Source: Elmis aenea
Lineage: Eukaryota; Arthropoda; Insecta; Coleoptera; Elmidae
Direction of reading: 5' to 3'
Assembly (NCBI GenBank): GCA_947652605.1
Contig: OX393577.1
Location: forward strand, 3,596,868 to 3,660,867
DNA: 64,000 bases
This document shows positions 35,681 through 47,330 of the stretch, one piece after another. Under the pieces are notes generated by a model, which did no database searches, was not told the DNA's origin, and saw nothing but the letters and a program-made list of their open reading frames with translations. The translations under genes and the position numbers were made by a program. How positions within the stretch are numbered: the first letter of the stretch is position 1; every line of letters begins with the position of its first letter.

Positions 35681-38412
35681 CCCCAAAGAAAGACGAGCAC
35701 AGCAAGGAATCTCACTCATGATACATAAAAAATTAAGAAAGTATATAACAACATGGGAAGCAATCAGCGAGAGAATAATTAAAGTAAATATGAGCATACG
35801 GGGATATAGAACAACAGTTTTAGGAGTGTATGCAGTCAACGATGACACACTAGTAAACATCAAGGACAATTTTTTCGAACAACTAAATGAGGAAATTACA
35901 GAAATTGGAAAATCGCGAGAACTAATACTACTGGGAGATTTCAACAGCAGAGTAGGGAAAAAAGATAAAGATACAGTAGTAGGAAGATACGGAGAAAAAA
36001 CAATCAATAATAATGGAGAAAGATTGATAGATATATGCAATCAAAACCAACTTAAAATTTTAAACGGATTTTACCAACATAAATCAATACATAAATACAC
36101 CTGGATCCAAGAAACAAGAAAATTAAAGTCAATAATAGATTATGTAATAATAGGACAAAAAACAAAACTTAAAGTTCAAGACGTAAGGGTACAAAGGGGT
36201 GTATCATGCGGTAGTGACCATTACTTACTCCGAACAAATATAATATTCCCAGGAAAAGGCAAAAAGGATATAAAAGACATAATACCACAAGAAGAAGGAA
36301 GCAGAACTGAGCAACTGGAAGAAAGAAAATATAATCTAAAAAGTCTGGTAGACGAAAGCGTAACAAAACTGTATCAGAGTAGACTGAACGATAAGATAAA
36401 AACACAAGAGTTTAATGACATAAACCAGCACTACGAATACATAAAACAATGTATCCATGAAGCGGCTTTTGAAGCCCTAGGGGTATACCAAAGAAAGAAA
36501 AAACAAAATCCGTATTGGTGGGACGAAGAAATTGAAGTAGACATAGAACAAAAAAGCAAAAAGTACCACAAATATCTAAGCTCAAAAAAAATCGAAGATA
36601 AACTAGAATACAAAAAAGTCCAAGCAGCAGTAAGGCGAAAGATAAGTAAGAAGAAAAATGAGGCGTGGGAAAGAAACTGCCAAAGAGTAAATACCTACTT
36701 GGGAGGAAGTAGAAGTTCAGAGAGCTGGAGAATAATAAAAAATTTAAGAAACAACAAGGGTAAAGATATAATATCAATAATAAAACCACAAGACTGGGAA
36801 GAATATTTTAAAGAATTACTAGAAGAGAGAAGAGAAGAATTCCAACAACATCAAAATTCGAACAGACAAAATATAACTGTAATAGGATCACCAATTAGAC
36901 TTAGTCTGGAAGAAGTTACAAAATTATGCAAAACATTAAAGAACGGAAAGGCCACAGGACCAGGAGATATCCCAGGAGAACTGTTAAAATACGGAACAAA
37001 CAAATTATACGAGCACCTCAAAAAGTTATTCCAAAAATGTATTAATATAAAAGAAATTCCCGAAGAATGGAAAGTATCATATATGACAACTATACACAAA
37101 AAGGGTGACAAAAATAAATGCGAAAACTATCGCGGAATAGCAGTTACAAGCTCCATGAGTAGACTATACGGTAAAATTATAAAAAACAGAATAGAAAAAG
37201 AATATCAACACATGGAAGCTGAAGAACAGGCAGGCTTCCGAGCAGGAAGGTCAACAATTGATCATGTGTTTTCCCTAACTCAAGTTATTGAAAAAAAGAC
37301 TTCGCGAAATCAGGAAATCCACCTACTGTTCGTGGATTTAAAAAAAGCATATGACAATGTTCCTCTAAGTAAGATCTGGCAAACTTTGGAAGGAACCAAC
37401 ATTAATGTCGAATTGATAAACGCTGTGAAAACGCTTTATTACCAACCTACAATAAAAATTAAAGTCGGAAAACAAATAACATCAGGTTTCATATCGTCAA
37501 AGGGATTAAAGCAAGGTTGCTGTACATCACCAACCCTCTTCAAAATATACCTCGAAGAGGTTTTAAAACACTGGAAGAAGAAGTGTGGGGCAATGGGTGT
37601 ACCCCTCACCGATACCATACTTTATACACTATGCTTTGCAGATGATCAAGTGGTGGTGGCTCAGGAGTATGACGATTTGAACTATATGACGAGAAAACTT
37701 ATCGAAGAATACAGAAAATGGGGTTTAGAAGTGAATTTTGAAAAGACCAAATATATGTGTATAGGTGGACAACAACAAGACCTAATACTAGAAGAGGGAG
37801 AACATATAAAAAATTGTAAAGAATACAAGTATCTGGGACTGAAGATTTCACGAGAGGGCACGCTGGACGATGCAATTAAAGAGAGAAATAGGCTGGGAAG
37901 AGCAGCAATCTCGATGCTGAACAGTGTTATATGGGATAAAAAAATTACAAAGGAAAATAAAAAACTAATTTATAATACAGTAATAAAAAGCATTATAACC
38001 TACAGCTCAGAAGTATGGCCGCTAAAAAACAGAACAGAGAATATATTGAAAGCAACAGAAATGGATTTTTGGAGAAGAGCGGCAGGAAGATCAAGGAGAG
38101 AAAAAATAACAAACCAGCGTATAAGGGAAATAATGCATATTACACATACGATTACGGATGACATCAAAAATAAACAACTAATATGGTACGGACACGTACA
38201 GCGAATGGAGGAATATAGAATCCCTAAACAAATTCTAAACTGGCAGCCCAAAGGCAGAAGAAAACCAGGCAGACCAAGAAGAAGTTGGAGAGAAGGCATA
38301 GATAAGGACATCAGGGAGAGAGAACTAGAAGACGATACATGGAATGACCGAGAAAAATGGAAGCTGGAAATCGGAAAACGTCGGAGAACGTTATAAACCG
38401 ATATATATATAT
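35681..38412 (+). mobile_element. Young 5'-truncated non-LTR retrotransposon (LINE)
   Basis: The element is bounded by a perfect 13-bp target-site duplication and ends in a short (AT)n tail directly after the ORF stop. The 3' untranslated part is only about 16 bases. The reading frame of the endonuclease/reverse transcriptase is open right up to the left boundary (frame starting at 35682), showing that the 5' end was cut inside the ORF on insertion. A microsatellite-like tail and a very short 3'UTR suggest the RTE-like group, but clade assignment without phylogeny is tentative. Confidence 0.92.
35682..38396 (+). CDS. LINE endonuclease/reverse transcriptase (N-terminally truncated)
   Basis: There are 904 open codons from the truncation point; the first Met is at 35718, giving 892 residues. 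From the Met, an apurinic-type endonuclease remnant shows ILLGDFNSRVG (about 70-80) and the catalytic-site SDH (about 165). The N-terminal catalytic motifs of the domain are missing. A Lys-rich linker follows. The reverse transcriptase carries NGKATGPGDIPGELLK, ENYRGIAVTSS, EQAGFRAGRSTIDHVF, LFVDLKKAYDNV, SSKGLKQGCCTSPTLF and the catalytic FADD in LCFADDQVVVA. The C-terminus has WYGHVQRM and GRRKPGRPRRSWREG, common in insect LINE ORF2 products. Family function is nicking of target DNA and copying of element RNA. This copy cannot nick normally because the endonuclease lacks its N-terminal part, but the reverse transcriptase domain shows no stop or frameshift, so the insertion is recent. Confidence 0.93.
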   Translation, partial: PKERRAQQGISLMIHKKLRKYITTWEAISERIIKVNMSIRGYRTTVLGVYAVNDDTLVNIKDNFFEQLNEEITEIGKSRELILLGDFNSRVGKKDKDTVVGRYGEKTINNNGERLIDICNQNQLKILNGFYQHKSIHKYTWIQETRKLKSIIDYVIIGQKTKLKVQDVRVQRGVSCGSDHYLLRTNIIFPGKGKKDIKDIIPQEEGSRTEQLEERKYNLKSLVDESVTKLYQSRLNDKIKTQEFNDINQHYEYIKQCIHEAAFEALGVYQRKKKQNPYWWDEEIEVDIEQKSKKYHKYLSSKKIEDKLEYKKVQAAVRRKISKKKNEAWERNCQRVNTYLGGSRSSESWRIIKNLRNNKGKDIISIIKPQDWEEYFKELLEERREEFQQHQNSNRQNITVIGSPIRLSLEEVTKLCKTLKNGKATGPGDIPGELLKYGTNKLYEHLKKLFQKCINIKEIPEEWKVSYMTTIHKKGDKNKCENYRGIAVTSSMSRLYGKIIKNRIEKEYQHMEAEEQAGFRAGRSTIDHVFSLTQVIEKKTSRNQEIHLLFVDLKKAYDNVPLSKIWQTLEGTNINVELINAVKTLYYQPTIKIKVGKQITSGFISSKGLKQGCCTSPTLFKIYLEEVLKHWKKKCGAMGVPLTDTILYTLCFADDQVVVAQEYDDLNYMTRKLIEEYRKWGLEVNFEKTKYMCIGGQQQDLILEEGEHIKNCKEYKYLGLKISREGTLDDAIKERNRLGRAAISMLNSVIWDKKITKENKKLIYNTVIKSIITYSSEVWPLKNRTENILKATEMDFWRRAAGRSRREKITNQRIREIMHITHTITDDIKNKQLIWYGHVQRMEEYRIPKQILNWQPKGRRKPGRPRRSWREGIDKDIRERELEDDTWNDREKWKLEIGKRRRTL

Positions 38413-38425
38413 ACTAATCTTATTT
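38413..38425. repeat. Right target-site duplication of the LINE
   Basis: Exact copy of 35668-35680, placed immediately after the AT tail. Confidence 0.9.
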
Positions 38426-39115
38426 TACAAAGAAAAATAAAATATTGCTATATAAGAAGCACACATAACACTGCGAAAATTTTAGGTATGTTGAATTGTA
38501 AGTTTGCAACCTTGGGCTAATTAAGTTTGCATGTGTTACTGCAATATAGGAAATAACCTATAAACATTTATTTTTTTACATATACAGTAATCTGGCTGCA
38601 TTACAAAATATTGTTTAAAACTGCGAAAATAAATAATAAAAATCACTATTTCGACGCTAAAAAGAAAGAAAAATTGTTGAAATTACTCGAATTAAAAAAA
38701 AATAATTAACACGTTCTTGACAAAGTAACGAGTGGATGATAAACACATAACTTTTAGTAATGGAGTAAACAGTAATACGACTTTTGAAATATGAAAGAAT
38801 TAACACCTACAGTAGTTTATAAACTGACTGATGAGTGATTTTATTCAGGATTTTATAAATAGTTCACTGTACATACAAACATGTTTATATTAAATTTAAC
38901 CTTGATTTTCTCTGTTACAAAAACGATTGCAATAATTGTATCGGAAACTGCATTATTAACTATTAATTTTATTTGTAACATGAATCAGCGCTTATTTATG
39001 TAGAAAACGAAATAAATAACTAAAAAATTATGACACGCAAACCTGAGATAATAGCTTTTTAAGATTTTACAGTCATATAAAAGCTATTTTTCTTCGACCA
39101 CTAATATAAATGAAT
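38426..39115. other. AT-rich non-coding stretch
   Basis: Nothing was recognised in it. Confidence 0.5.
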
Positions 39116-39450
39116 CTTACCATACAGCCTGCATGCATAGTAAGTGGGTCCTTACGCACGGTAAGCAAAAGGCACAGTTTTTTAAAAGAAATGATCAAAG
39201 TAGACTCACGTCAAACACTTCCTGCATGCCTGGTAAGTGAGTTATAACTCACGGTAAGCAAAACACACATTTGTCTAGAAATGTCAATGTAGGCTTACAT
39301 CAAAATTGACAATACAACCTAATTACATGTGTATATTAGCCAAAAAAACCCGTTAAAATCGTATGTATTATGAGATCGTAGAAAAAGTAAGCTACATAAC
39401 ACGAGTTGTAAAGCATATGTATGCTTTTTACAACTCTTGTTATGTAATAT
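39116..39450 (-). repeat. Dispersed GCTTACCGTGCGT repeat family, copy A
   Basis: In reverse orientation to copies B-D. It contains ACGCACGGTAAGCAAAA and ACTCACGGTAAGCAAAAC, the two versions of an internal unit of about 90 bases, followed by GTAGAAAAAGTAAGCTACATAACACGAG in pieces. The outer edge (about 39391-39449) folds on itself: a TACATAACACGAGTTGTAAA block meets its own diverged reverse complement. Confidence 0.8.
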
Positions 39451-40247
39451 ACTATAAGACATTATTTGATTACATCAAAGTGTTTATTTATATCGAAATT
39501 AAAAACTATTTTTTATGCATCCTAAAAGATATGAAACAGTATCGTTACTTTAGTTTCTCGACGACAGCAAATGTGTTTGCACTTTGCGACGTGTAATGTT
39601 GAAATTGAGTAACGTCATAGTGCAGTCGTAATTCAAAAAGTGACAAAGGGAAATTGCTTTTATATGATAATTGAATTCGAACACCATTTCTAGAATGCAC
39701 TCGAATATTTTCGCTGTGCAATTGAAGTTACTTTAATGCATTAGCTACAAAATCCTGCTTTAGTTGCAAATCCTTCGTTTTATTTGTAAAACTATTATTT
39801 TATACCATGGAATTCCATGTTTAAAGTTTAAAGTACAGTATGCGCCAAGATATACAGTACTGAAATGAATAGACGAACAATATTACCCAGTTGTCATCTG
39901 TGAGTTTATTTCTCCTGAAAGAAACTAACATACACACTATTGGCGTGTTGATTTACCACGATATGAGTTATGTAAGGGTTAGAAGTGTGCACCACCTCAC
40001 TGAAGACAGTGTTCATATCGTTCACGAAGATTCTCAAACATATCCCGGAACAAAGGTTGCTACAGACTCCTGCAAAATGAGACGATTTTCTCGCGTAATC
40101 CAGGCACAGTTCTTGGGGGGTAAATCTAGTTATCGCAGGAGGGTCAAAATGTTTTAACACATTGGTTCAAGTCATATTAGCCATGGAAAAAACAAAAATG
40201 GATTTTATGTCAATTAGTTTTCTTATAACTGTCATTCGTTCACCACG
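39451..40247. other. Non-coding stretch next to the mariner remnant
   Basis: Two overlapping frames on opposite strands at 39891-40160 have no recognised domain. The right part may belong to the mariner element's 5' untranslated end; no terminal repeat was found. Confidence 0.4.
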
Positions 40248-41230
40248 ATGTTGGAAGTCACGAAAATGGAGTATCGAGCTGTTATAAAATTGTTTACTCG
40301 CGAAGGTCTTTCTCCTTAAAGCAGTGGTTTCCAACCTTTTTGTACCTCCGCCCCCCTTTTTCATAAAAAAAAATATTGCGCCCCCCTCACTTTTCGTAAC
40401 AATCTATTTCATAATAATTATTTAATGGGCTTCAAAACAAAATACCATATTTTGTAAAAATAAGGTTTTTTTTGTTTGTTTGTATTCAAAAATGAAGTTT
40501 GGTAACAGCTGCGTGCCCCCCTTACAATAGTCTCGCGCCCCCCTAGGGGGTCGCGCCCCACAGGTTGGAAACCACTGCCTTAAAGCATCAAAGTTCGACT
40601 GAATGGGGTGTACGGGGTCTTATTCTGTGGTAAAAAATTAGTCGAAACGGATTCGAATGGGGCAAGAATCCTTGGAAGGACTGTGGAAGTGGTGACGGAC
40701 GACAAGATTGCCCTTGTTGAGGAACTCGTATTAGGCGATCGACGCTTGGAGGTGATTGAACTATCAAAAATGTCGGGGCTTTCAGATACAAGCATTCGCC
40801 GAATCCTTCACGATCGTTTAGGCATGAATAAAGTTAGTGCAAGGTGGGTCCCCAAACATATCTCAGCAGCAGCGCCAGCGTCGTGTTGAATGTGCTCGAT
40901 CCTTTTTGGAGCTCTGTGGAGAAAACCATGTGGACGCGTTGAAGACAATTGTTACAGGGGATGATACCATGGTTCTTTACTATGATCCTTTGTCCAAAAG
41001 AGAATCGATAGAATGGGGAAGAAAAGGAGAAGCACCGCCAAGAAAGTTCAGGGTCTGTCAGTCGACAAAAAAGGTGATGGCTACGATCTTTTGGGATTGT
41101 GAGGGCATTCATAGATTTTAAAGAACGCAACACCACAGAACGGGGAATACTATGCAGCACTCCTGCACAAATTTCGACAAAATTTTGGGGTATAGAATTG
41201 TTGCTAAACCGATGTAATAAGTGCATTGAT
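40248..41230 (+). pseudogene. Mariner transposase pseudogene split by a hAT-like MITE
   Basis: The ORF fragment starts at ATG 40248 with KMEYRAVIKLFTREGLSP, matching the mariner N-terminal helix-turn-helix start. It is cut by the MITE at 40322-40577 and resumes with DSNGARILGRTVEVVTDDKI and GLSDTSIRRILHDRLGM. After a frameshift near 40850 come TGDDTMVLYYDPLSKRES (TGDET-like first catalytic aspartate) and KVMATIFWDCEGI (second catalytic aspartate), then a block resembling NGEYYAALLHKFRQ. The third catalytic block is not recognisable. Stops and frameshifts make it non-functional. It is a Tc1/mariner cut-and-paste enzyme relative. Confidence 0.88.
40322..40577 (+). mobile_element. hAT-like MITE inserted in the mariner transposase
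   Basis: This 256-bp element has near-perfect ends CAGTGGTTTCCAACC ... GGTTGGAAACCACTG. The 8-bp duplication CCTTAAAG stands on both sides (40314-40321 and 40578-40585). It shares its interior with 14585-14860 in reverse orientation. It must be younger than the mariner copy it interrupts. Confidence 0.93.
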
Positions 41231-44200
41231 GTCAGGGGGGATTTATTCTTAATAACTGAGCAATGCTACTAAGATTTTTTTAAATGGTAATTGATTTTTT
41301 ACCACCACGTAAACAAGGATTACTTCAATGATACACGTAAAAAAAGAGGCGGTTTGTTTACTTAGAGGTGGTTGTATAAGTGCAGTTTTTTTTTTTAGGA
41401 TGAAGAGTTTTGTTGAATGCATGTATTGTAACTGCATAAATATTGCTCTGTATTTGCCCGCACGTTTGATGAAAACCTTGTGTGTGTTTGATTTAACTTT
41501 TTTTTTTAAATTAAAGCCCTACATATTAACAGGTGTATTTGTATCTAATATTAGTACGTTATTGTTCGCGTGGGTTGTTCAAATGTTATTGGAGCATGAA
41601 AAAAAGTTTGCACCGTGCGTCTTATTAAAATGTTTTGGTTACCTACGCGACGACCTTGGAGACGACGCCCACCGAAAACGGTGCACAAAGATAAATTTAA
41701 AGTAGCATATCGACATTTGTCAAACGTCTCCAGCTTCACTCGTCGTCATAACCCTGGCGTTTGTTGTTATTATTTCGTTTATAATTAGCTAATCATTGAG
41801 TGTTCTGGCTTAAAGAATGTTTTAAAACTATTGTTTGTATTGAAACGATGCGTTTACGTGAATGGTGCTGGAGTTTATTTTTTGATAAACACACTTCGAA
41901 GTTTTGCAATCGGGTTTAAAATGATTTGTGTTGATTGAAACTGTAAACAGTAAAAATGAGGAAGGTATGCAACCGTCAGATCGCTAATGTGTAGCGGTTG
42001 CTTGAGTAATGGCAATGATTTAATTAGTAAAGGATGATAAATCACAGCAATAATTGCTTTTGCCAAAATAATTGCTGCAATTTATATTCATTTTGATGTT
42101 TCTACTGGCTATAGACTAAAATTGATGTGTATCTGCTAACGATTAATATAAATTAGGTTAGATGTGATTTCTATGTTGTTTATTTTTAGGTGAGAAGTTT
42201 TTATTTACACATCCTGAAATATTTTCTGGGGGATTTACAAGTCCCCAAGTAGGAAAAGGGAGGGCAGAAAATAAAATTGTAATTCATTTGTCAAGAACTT
42301 TTTAAGATAGATGGATAAAATTTGTCACACGATTTAGAGTTTAATTATGCTACTTCTAACACCATTCAGTAAAATTATTTGAACCCGTGCCGTAGCGTGC
42401 TCACAGGAAACTGGTAATTTTAAAATATTAATCTAATAACCTCCCCTATGATTGTTGATTTGACTACGAAATATATTTTTTTTAGAGAGTCTAGTAGGCT
42501 ATGACTTTTATATAAAAGGGTATTTTTTAGCTTTTCAAAACTAAATACTTTTATATTCAGGGTGCGGCGTCACTTATGACACCCCCACTTATTTTGTTAT
42601 TGGAAAGAATGATCAAAAAAAGTTTTGGATAAAAGTTGTTTGATACAGTATTGCCCAAAATATTTTCATGTCAAATTTTTGTTGTCTTGTTTTTTATGAG
42701 TTACGATACCATATTTGTTTTTTTTTTTCTAATGGCACCATACATATTTTCTGATACGGTTTGAAAGACATTTTTTGTCTCTTTTCAACGCACTAAAACT
42801 TTTATACCCTTACATAACAAAATTTTTGAGAAAACCCGTCATAATCATAAGTAGCAGAAAAGTTCGTAAGATTTGTTATCTAAACGTTCTGTTATGGAGA
42901 TCTGTTGAGGTTGATTTCACTCGAATGATGTTTCCACAAGTTCTTTGAAACGAAAATGTCGGCTTTCATGGTAGTAACAAGATTGAAAAGCTTTATCTAC
43001 CCTTTGAGCGTCCACTCTGTTACATATTGTACCTAGTTTACATACTTATCTAACGCAAAAATCTCCTTTGAGTATTTGTTGGAATTGCCCACCAACACAG
43101 TAAAATTTAGAAAATTGCAAACGTTTGATTTTTTTTTTTGTGTTGTTTGCTTCGTGAACAATTCTTTACATCGATTGAAAGGTCTTTTGGGCTACTTTTA
43201 GTTTAATTACGTAATCAATATTTTTAAACTTTGTGTGGCTTAGTTAACGAAATGAAAATACCCATCCCCGCATTTGTCAGTGATTTTATTTGTGAACATC
43301 AGTCAACAGCAAAATTTCCAGTCAAAAACACAGCCGGAATTTATGTTTGGCAATAATACATAATTGTTTTGCTATTTATATGTGTGTACCGCCTTGCAGT
43401 AACTTGTCATCACATTGTTTTGTGTCATTGCATTAATTTTGGGATGATGATCGAATTAAAACTCTTTGTCGACTTCAGTTTAAATACCTGCTAATCTCTT
43501 AGCAACAATTTGCGTTTAATTGTTTGGTAAAGATTCGATTCGATTCATAAATTTCCATTCGATCAACGAAACACCATTCAGGCATATTTTCTTTCAGTCA
43601 TGATAATAATTATAACGTTTTTAATTGGAGATTTCCGTGTTTGCAACTAACTTGATATGATTCAAAGTTAATACCGTGACTAATTGACAAAAAAACATTT
43701 TTGTTTTGACTTCAAAAAGTTCATTAAAATCTCTTCGTGTTAATTTAAAAACATTAAAAGGAACAATGTCTTGTTGACCTCATACTGACTAATTTGTCAT
43801 CTTCTGTAAATTTGTTGGTGATGGACGAATCTGGTTTAGAAAATATTACTTACATACTCCAAGAATAATACAGCTGAATGTGAAGGATCGTCATGTTGGT
43901 ACTGTAAGATTACAGCTGCAGTTCTTGAAATATGTTTTACACAACCCAGTGTTCTATGGCACGAAACATAATAAAAATTGGCATGACAATAAGTAGACCA
44001 CCCTGTGTGTCTATAATTTCTTTGTGAAGCAAAAAGGCTGTTAACTGTACAAATTCGTTTATTTTTAACTCATCCAACTTTTCAAAGAAAAACCTCATGA
44101 TCTTTATTATTGGTTGGCTTTAATTTCTATGGTAGTTTTAAAAGCAAAAAGTATGGTTTTATAAACCCCTTTAAACTTGAATTCCTCGTTTATATTAACG

Positions 44201-46189
44201 TCCCACAAACGAATGTCTATGATATATTACTTTATTAGGTACTGCATATTAAAAGATTTTGCCGTTTATAATCTTTGTGTTTTGCCTATAATACTATCAA
44301 AGCAGTTAATTAAATTGAAAGCTAATGGCAATTAGTGGAGTCGGCGTAACAAAACAAACTTTATAATGACAATGTAGGTAAGGTCAAAATTAGTGCCTAA
44401 TCAGATTATTACATAATTAATTAGGTTATTAACATCATTATATTCGTGTGCTGAAAGATTTAAACTGTTTTCTTATACCAGAATTTATGTGCAACATACA
44501 AACTTGTAAATATAAAAGCTTTTAAAGGAATATACCCTAAATAAAAACGGTTTTGCCTCCCAAACGTATTTACAAGAAAATTTTATGAATTCGACTTTGT
44601 TTCTTCAGAATATTCTTAGCAAGCAGTTTTGTAGATATTTTTTTATTTAAACGTTAAAAAGTATGATGAATTCCGGTTTATTGAAATATGCACCCGTTAA
44701 TCGACAGCCGTTTATTTGGGTCAAAACTTTGGTCCCACTCGCTGTTTAATTGGGTCATTCCGGGTCATAGTTGAATAATCAAATGTAGGTGACAGAAACA
44801 ATGCTTTCGCTTAATTGGTGCAGCCATTTAATTTAGTAAAAGTGATTTAATCTTAATGTGTCCCATTAAGCGGAGGTCACTTTATTTTAAATTGCGAAAA
44901 ATATGAACGAATTGTTGATTACCGTAACAAACCTGGCGGCTTAATATCGCGTTACTTTGACTACGAATGAATCAATGATTATTGATATTTAATTATAAAA
45001 ACAAATAATGTTTCAGATAGAGAATATTTGAATGGCAAAAGATTTTGGTGCTTACTTAACTAAAACAAAATAAGGCTTAATTTGGCCCAACTGTACGTAC
45101 AATTTTTCTGATGTTAATACGTTCAATTAACCGTAATGGTTTCAATGTTAAGAAGCAGCAAATGATAGCAGAAAATAGGCTAAGCTACCTGCTTCTAAAA
45201 CTCAGCCAAAAACATCTGTCAAAAGTCTATAAATAGGGTTAATGCTATAAATAAAAAAATGTTTTTCACTCTCCACGCATGAGTAATTCACCAAATTTAT
45301 TTCGTAACGTACATTTATGTCTTAAATAAACCCTATAAATCTTTATCTATATTTTTGTCTGGCGTTTTTTTTTAAAGCGTGTTGTAACAGTGGTAATATC
45401 GATGTCAGGCTGATATAATCCTCTCATATTATAAGTTTAACTGACTTGGAAAACTTCCAACAGTCTGCAAATACTAGTCGACAATGATTTATAGGTTTGA
45501 TGTGATTTCTTTTTAAACTGAAATTTATCAAGGCTACATTTGTGTTTAGTACGGCGTTTTAACTGTCGAACATCAGGTGTAAACTTGATCATAAAAGTGT
45601 TTATTGATTGTAGGTGTATTATGTCAATATTGAGCTTTAATCGAACGTGCATAGCCTTGCACCTCTGTTAGTTACTTTAATAGTGTTGGTAGATCTGGCA
45701 TCGCTATTTATAATAATACCGTACAATGATTGATTGTTTAGTGCTTCAAACCTTGTGGTGTTGGCAGAGAAATACAGATTTTGTGTAAATACCAAGTAAA
45801 CAATAAATCGTAATTGTATGAAGTGTTATCTTATGAAAATAAACATGCCAAATTCTAAACGGAAAAAAATCTTTTTTATGAAAGTGCTTAGAAAAAAATT
45901 TGTTATCAATTACTTAAGAGAGACGCTTTTTGAACCTTTTTGCTACGGCTGAACTGGACGCAGAGTTTTATCGCCGTACGCAGGGATCTGCCGCGGAACA
46001 CGCTTCTCGTCGGCATAAAACTGCGTGATCGTTTTCTACCTTTTACTTTGATCGCCTTTGTCAAAGACCTCGCAAAAAAACATAAGATGTTTGTGGTTCC
46101 TGAAAAAAGAAAAGTGATAACTCAAGCTTTTGTTTTACTTAAAATCCATGTCGCCTATCTACCTTCATGGGTGTAAAGCTTTGGGCGGA
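41231..46189. other. Long non-coding stretch
   Basis: No coding gene was recognised. A fragment at 42557-42720 resembles 24294-24440. From about 42840 to 45100 I see no repeat shared with the rest of the window. Homeodomain-type AT motifs (TTAATTG, TAATCTTAA, AATCAATGATTATTGAT) are frequent at 44690-45000, which could be regulatory DNA but is not diagnostic. The frame at 45940-46176 has an unusually GC-rich start but no recognised domain. Confidence 0.45.
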
Positions 46190-47330
46190 GTTGAGTTTTT
46201 ATTTTTCATTTGTTGGTGTCTTCCATATCTACCTCCATTCTCTTCTGTTTTGAATTTTATTCCCTACTTCCTCCCACTTTAATCCTCTTCTATCCAGTGC
46301 TTGTTTTACGCCTTCCTGTCACTTTTTCCTTGACCTGCCTCTCGTTTTCTTTTTGGTACTTCTCGCTTCAAACGCTTTTCTTGTTCTTATGTTGTCCATA
46401 CGTTTTACATTTCCGAACCCTCGTAGTATTCCTTCTTCTATTTTATTGCTTATTGGTTTCGCTTTTAAATTGTCTTTGTGTTGTATTTGTAATTTTGTCC
46501 AATTTGTTTCTATTTTTTATTTTTCTCAAGAATCTCATCTCGGTTGCTTCCAAAGCCTTTTTGCGTGTTTCTGTTGTGGTCCATGTCTCCGAGGCATATG
46601 TTAGCACATGGGTGACTATTTTTTATGTATTTATAGTTTCACTTCGTTCGGGTTTTTTTTCCTAGGAATGTGTTTTTAATACTTTTGAATAATCTTCCTT
46701 CTTTTGTTCTTTTTTATCTGATTTCTTCATCAATTTTTCCGTCTGCTGTTATCGTCGATCCTAAATATTTAAACTTTTGTACTAGTTTAAGATTTTCTCC
46801 ATTCAGCTCCATTTGTGTTGTGCATTTTTTTCCTAATTATTGTTTCCGTCTTCTTTTGGTTTATTTTCATTCCAAATTTCTCAAGTGTTGTTCCGTATAT
46901 AACCAGATGTTCTTTTAGTGTTTTTCCATCCCTCGCAAATATTTCTGTCATCTGCTTAGCAAATTTCTGATACAGTTATTCTTTCCATGTTCCAATATCC
47001 CATTTCGTATTTTTTGACTTTTTTCTTCGCTTTTTTTATAGCTTCATCTAGATTTAGTGAAAATAGTAGAGGGCTTAAAATGGACCCTTGTGTCACTCCT
47101 CTTATAGTTTAAAATATTTTCGATTCTTCATGCCTCGTTCTTTCGTTGTTTTTAGTCTTTTTGTATAAGCTTTTTATTCCTTTATTCAGATTTTTTCTAA
47201 AACTGTCTATATATCTTCTCTTCTAACCTGATCAAAAGCTTTCTCTAGCTAGATCAACAAAACAGATAATGTTCCTTCTCTCTCTCATTGCTTTTTCCAC
47301 TACCTGCCGAACAATAAATATACCATCAGT
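46190..47330 (-). pseudogene. Decayed LINE reverse transcriptase
   Basis: Minus-strand translation in mixed frames, from 47330 downwards, gives LEKAFDQVRREDI, then GVTQGSILSPLLFSLNLDEA (the reverse transcriptase PQG-type block), FKYLGSTITADGKIDEEI, VLTYASETWTTTETRKKALE, ATEMRFLRKI, and a C-terminal basic block. The catalytic YADD region is degenerate (AADDRNI). Many stops and frameshifts interrupt it. The plus strand looks CT-rich and gives spurious Phe/Leu-rich open frames. Sequence differs from the 35.7-kb LINE and from the Jockey-type copies, so this is a third family. Confidence 0.85.

Noticed and set aside
35675..38311. Minus-strand open frames under the 35.7-kb LINE
   Set aside because: They are antisense shadows of an A-rich ORF2 coding strand.
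46210..46918. Phe/Leu-rich plus-strand open frames resembling membrane proteins
   Set aside because: The opposite strand encodes a decayed LINE reverse transcriptase; the hydrophobic frames are its CT-rich complement.
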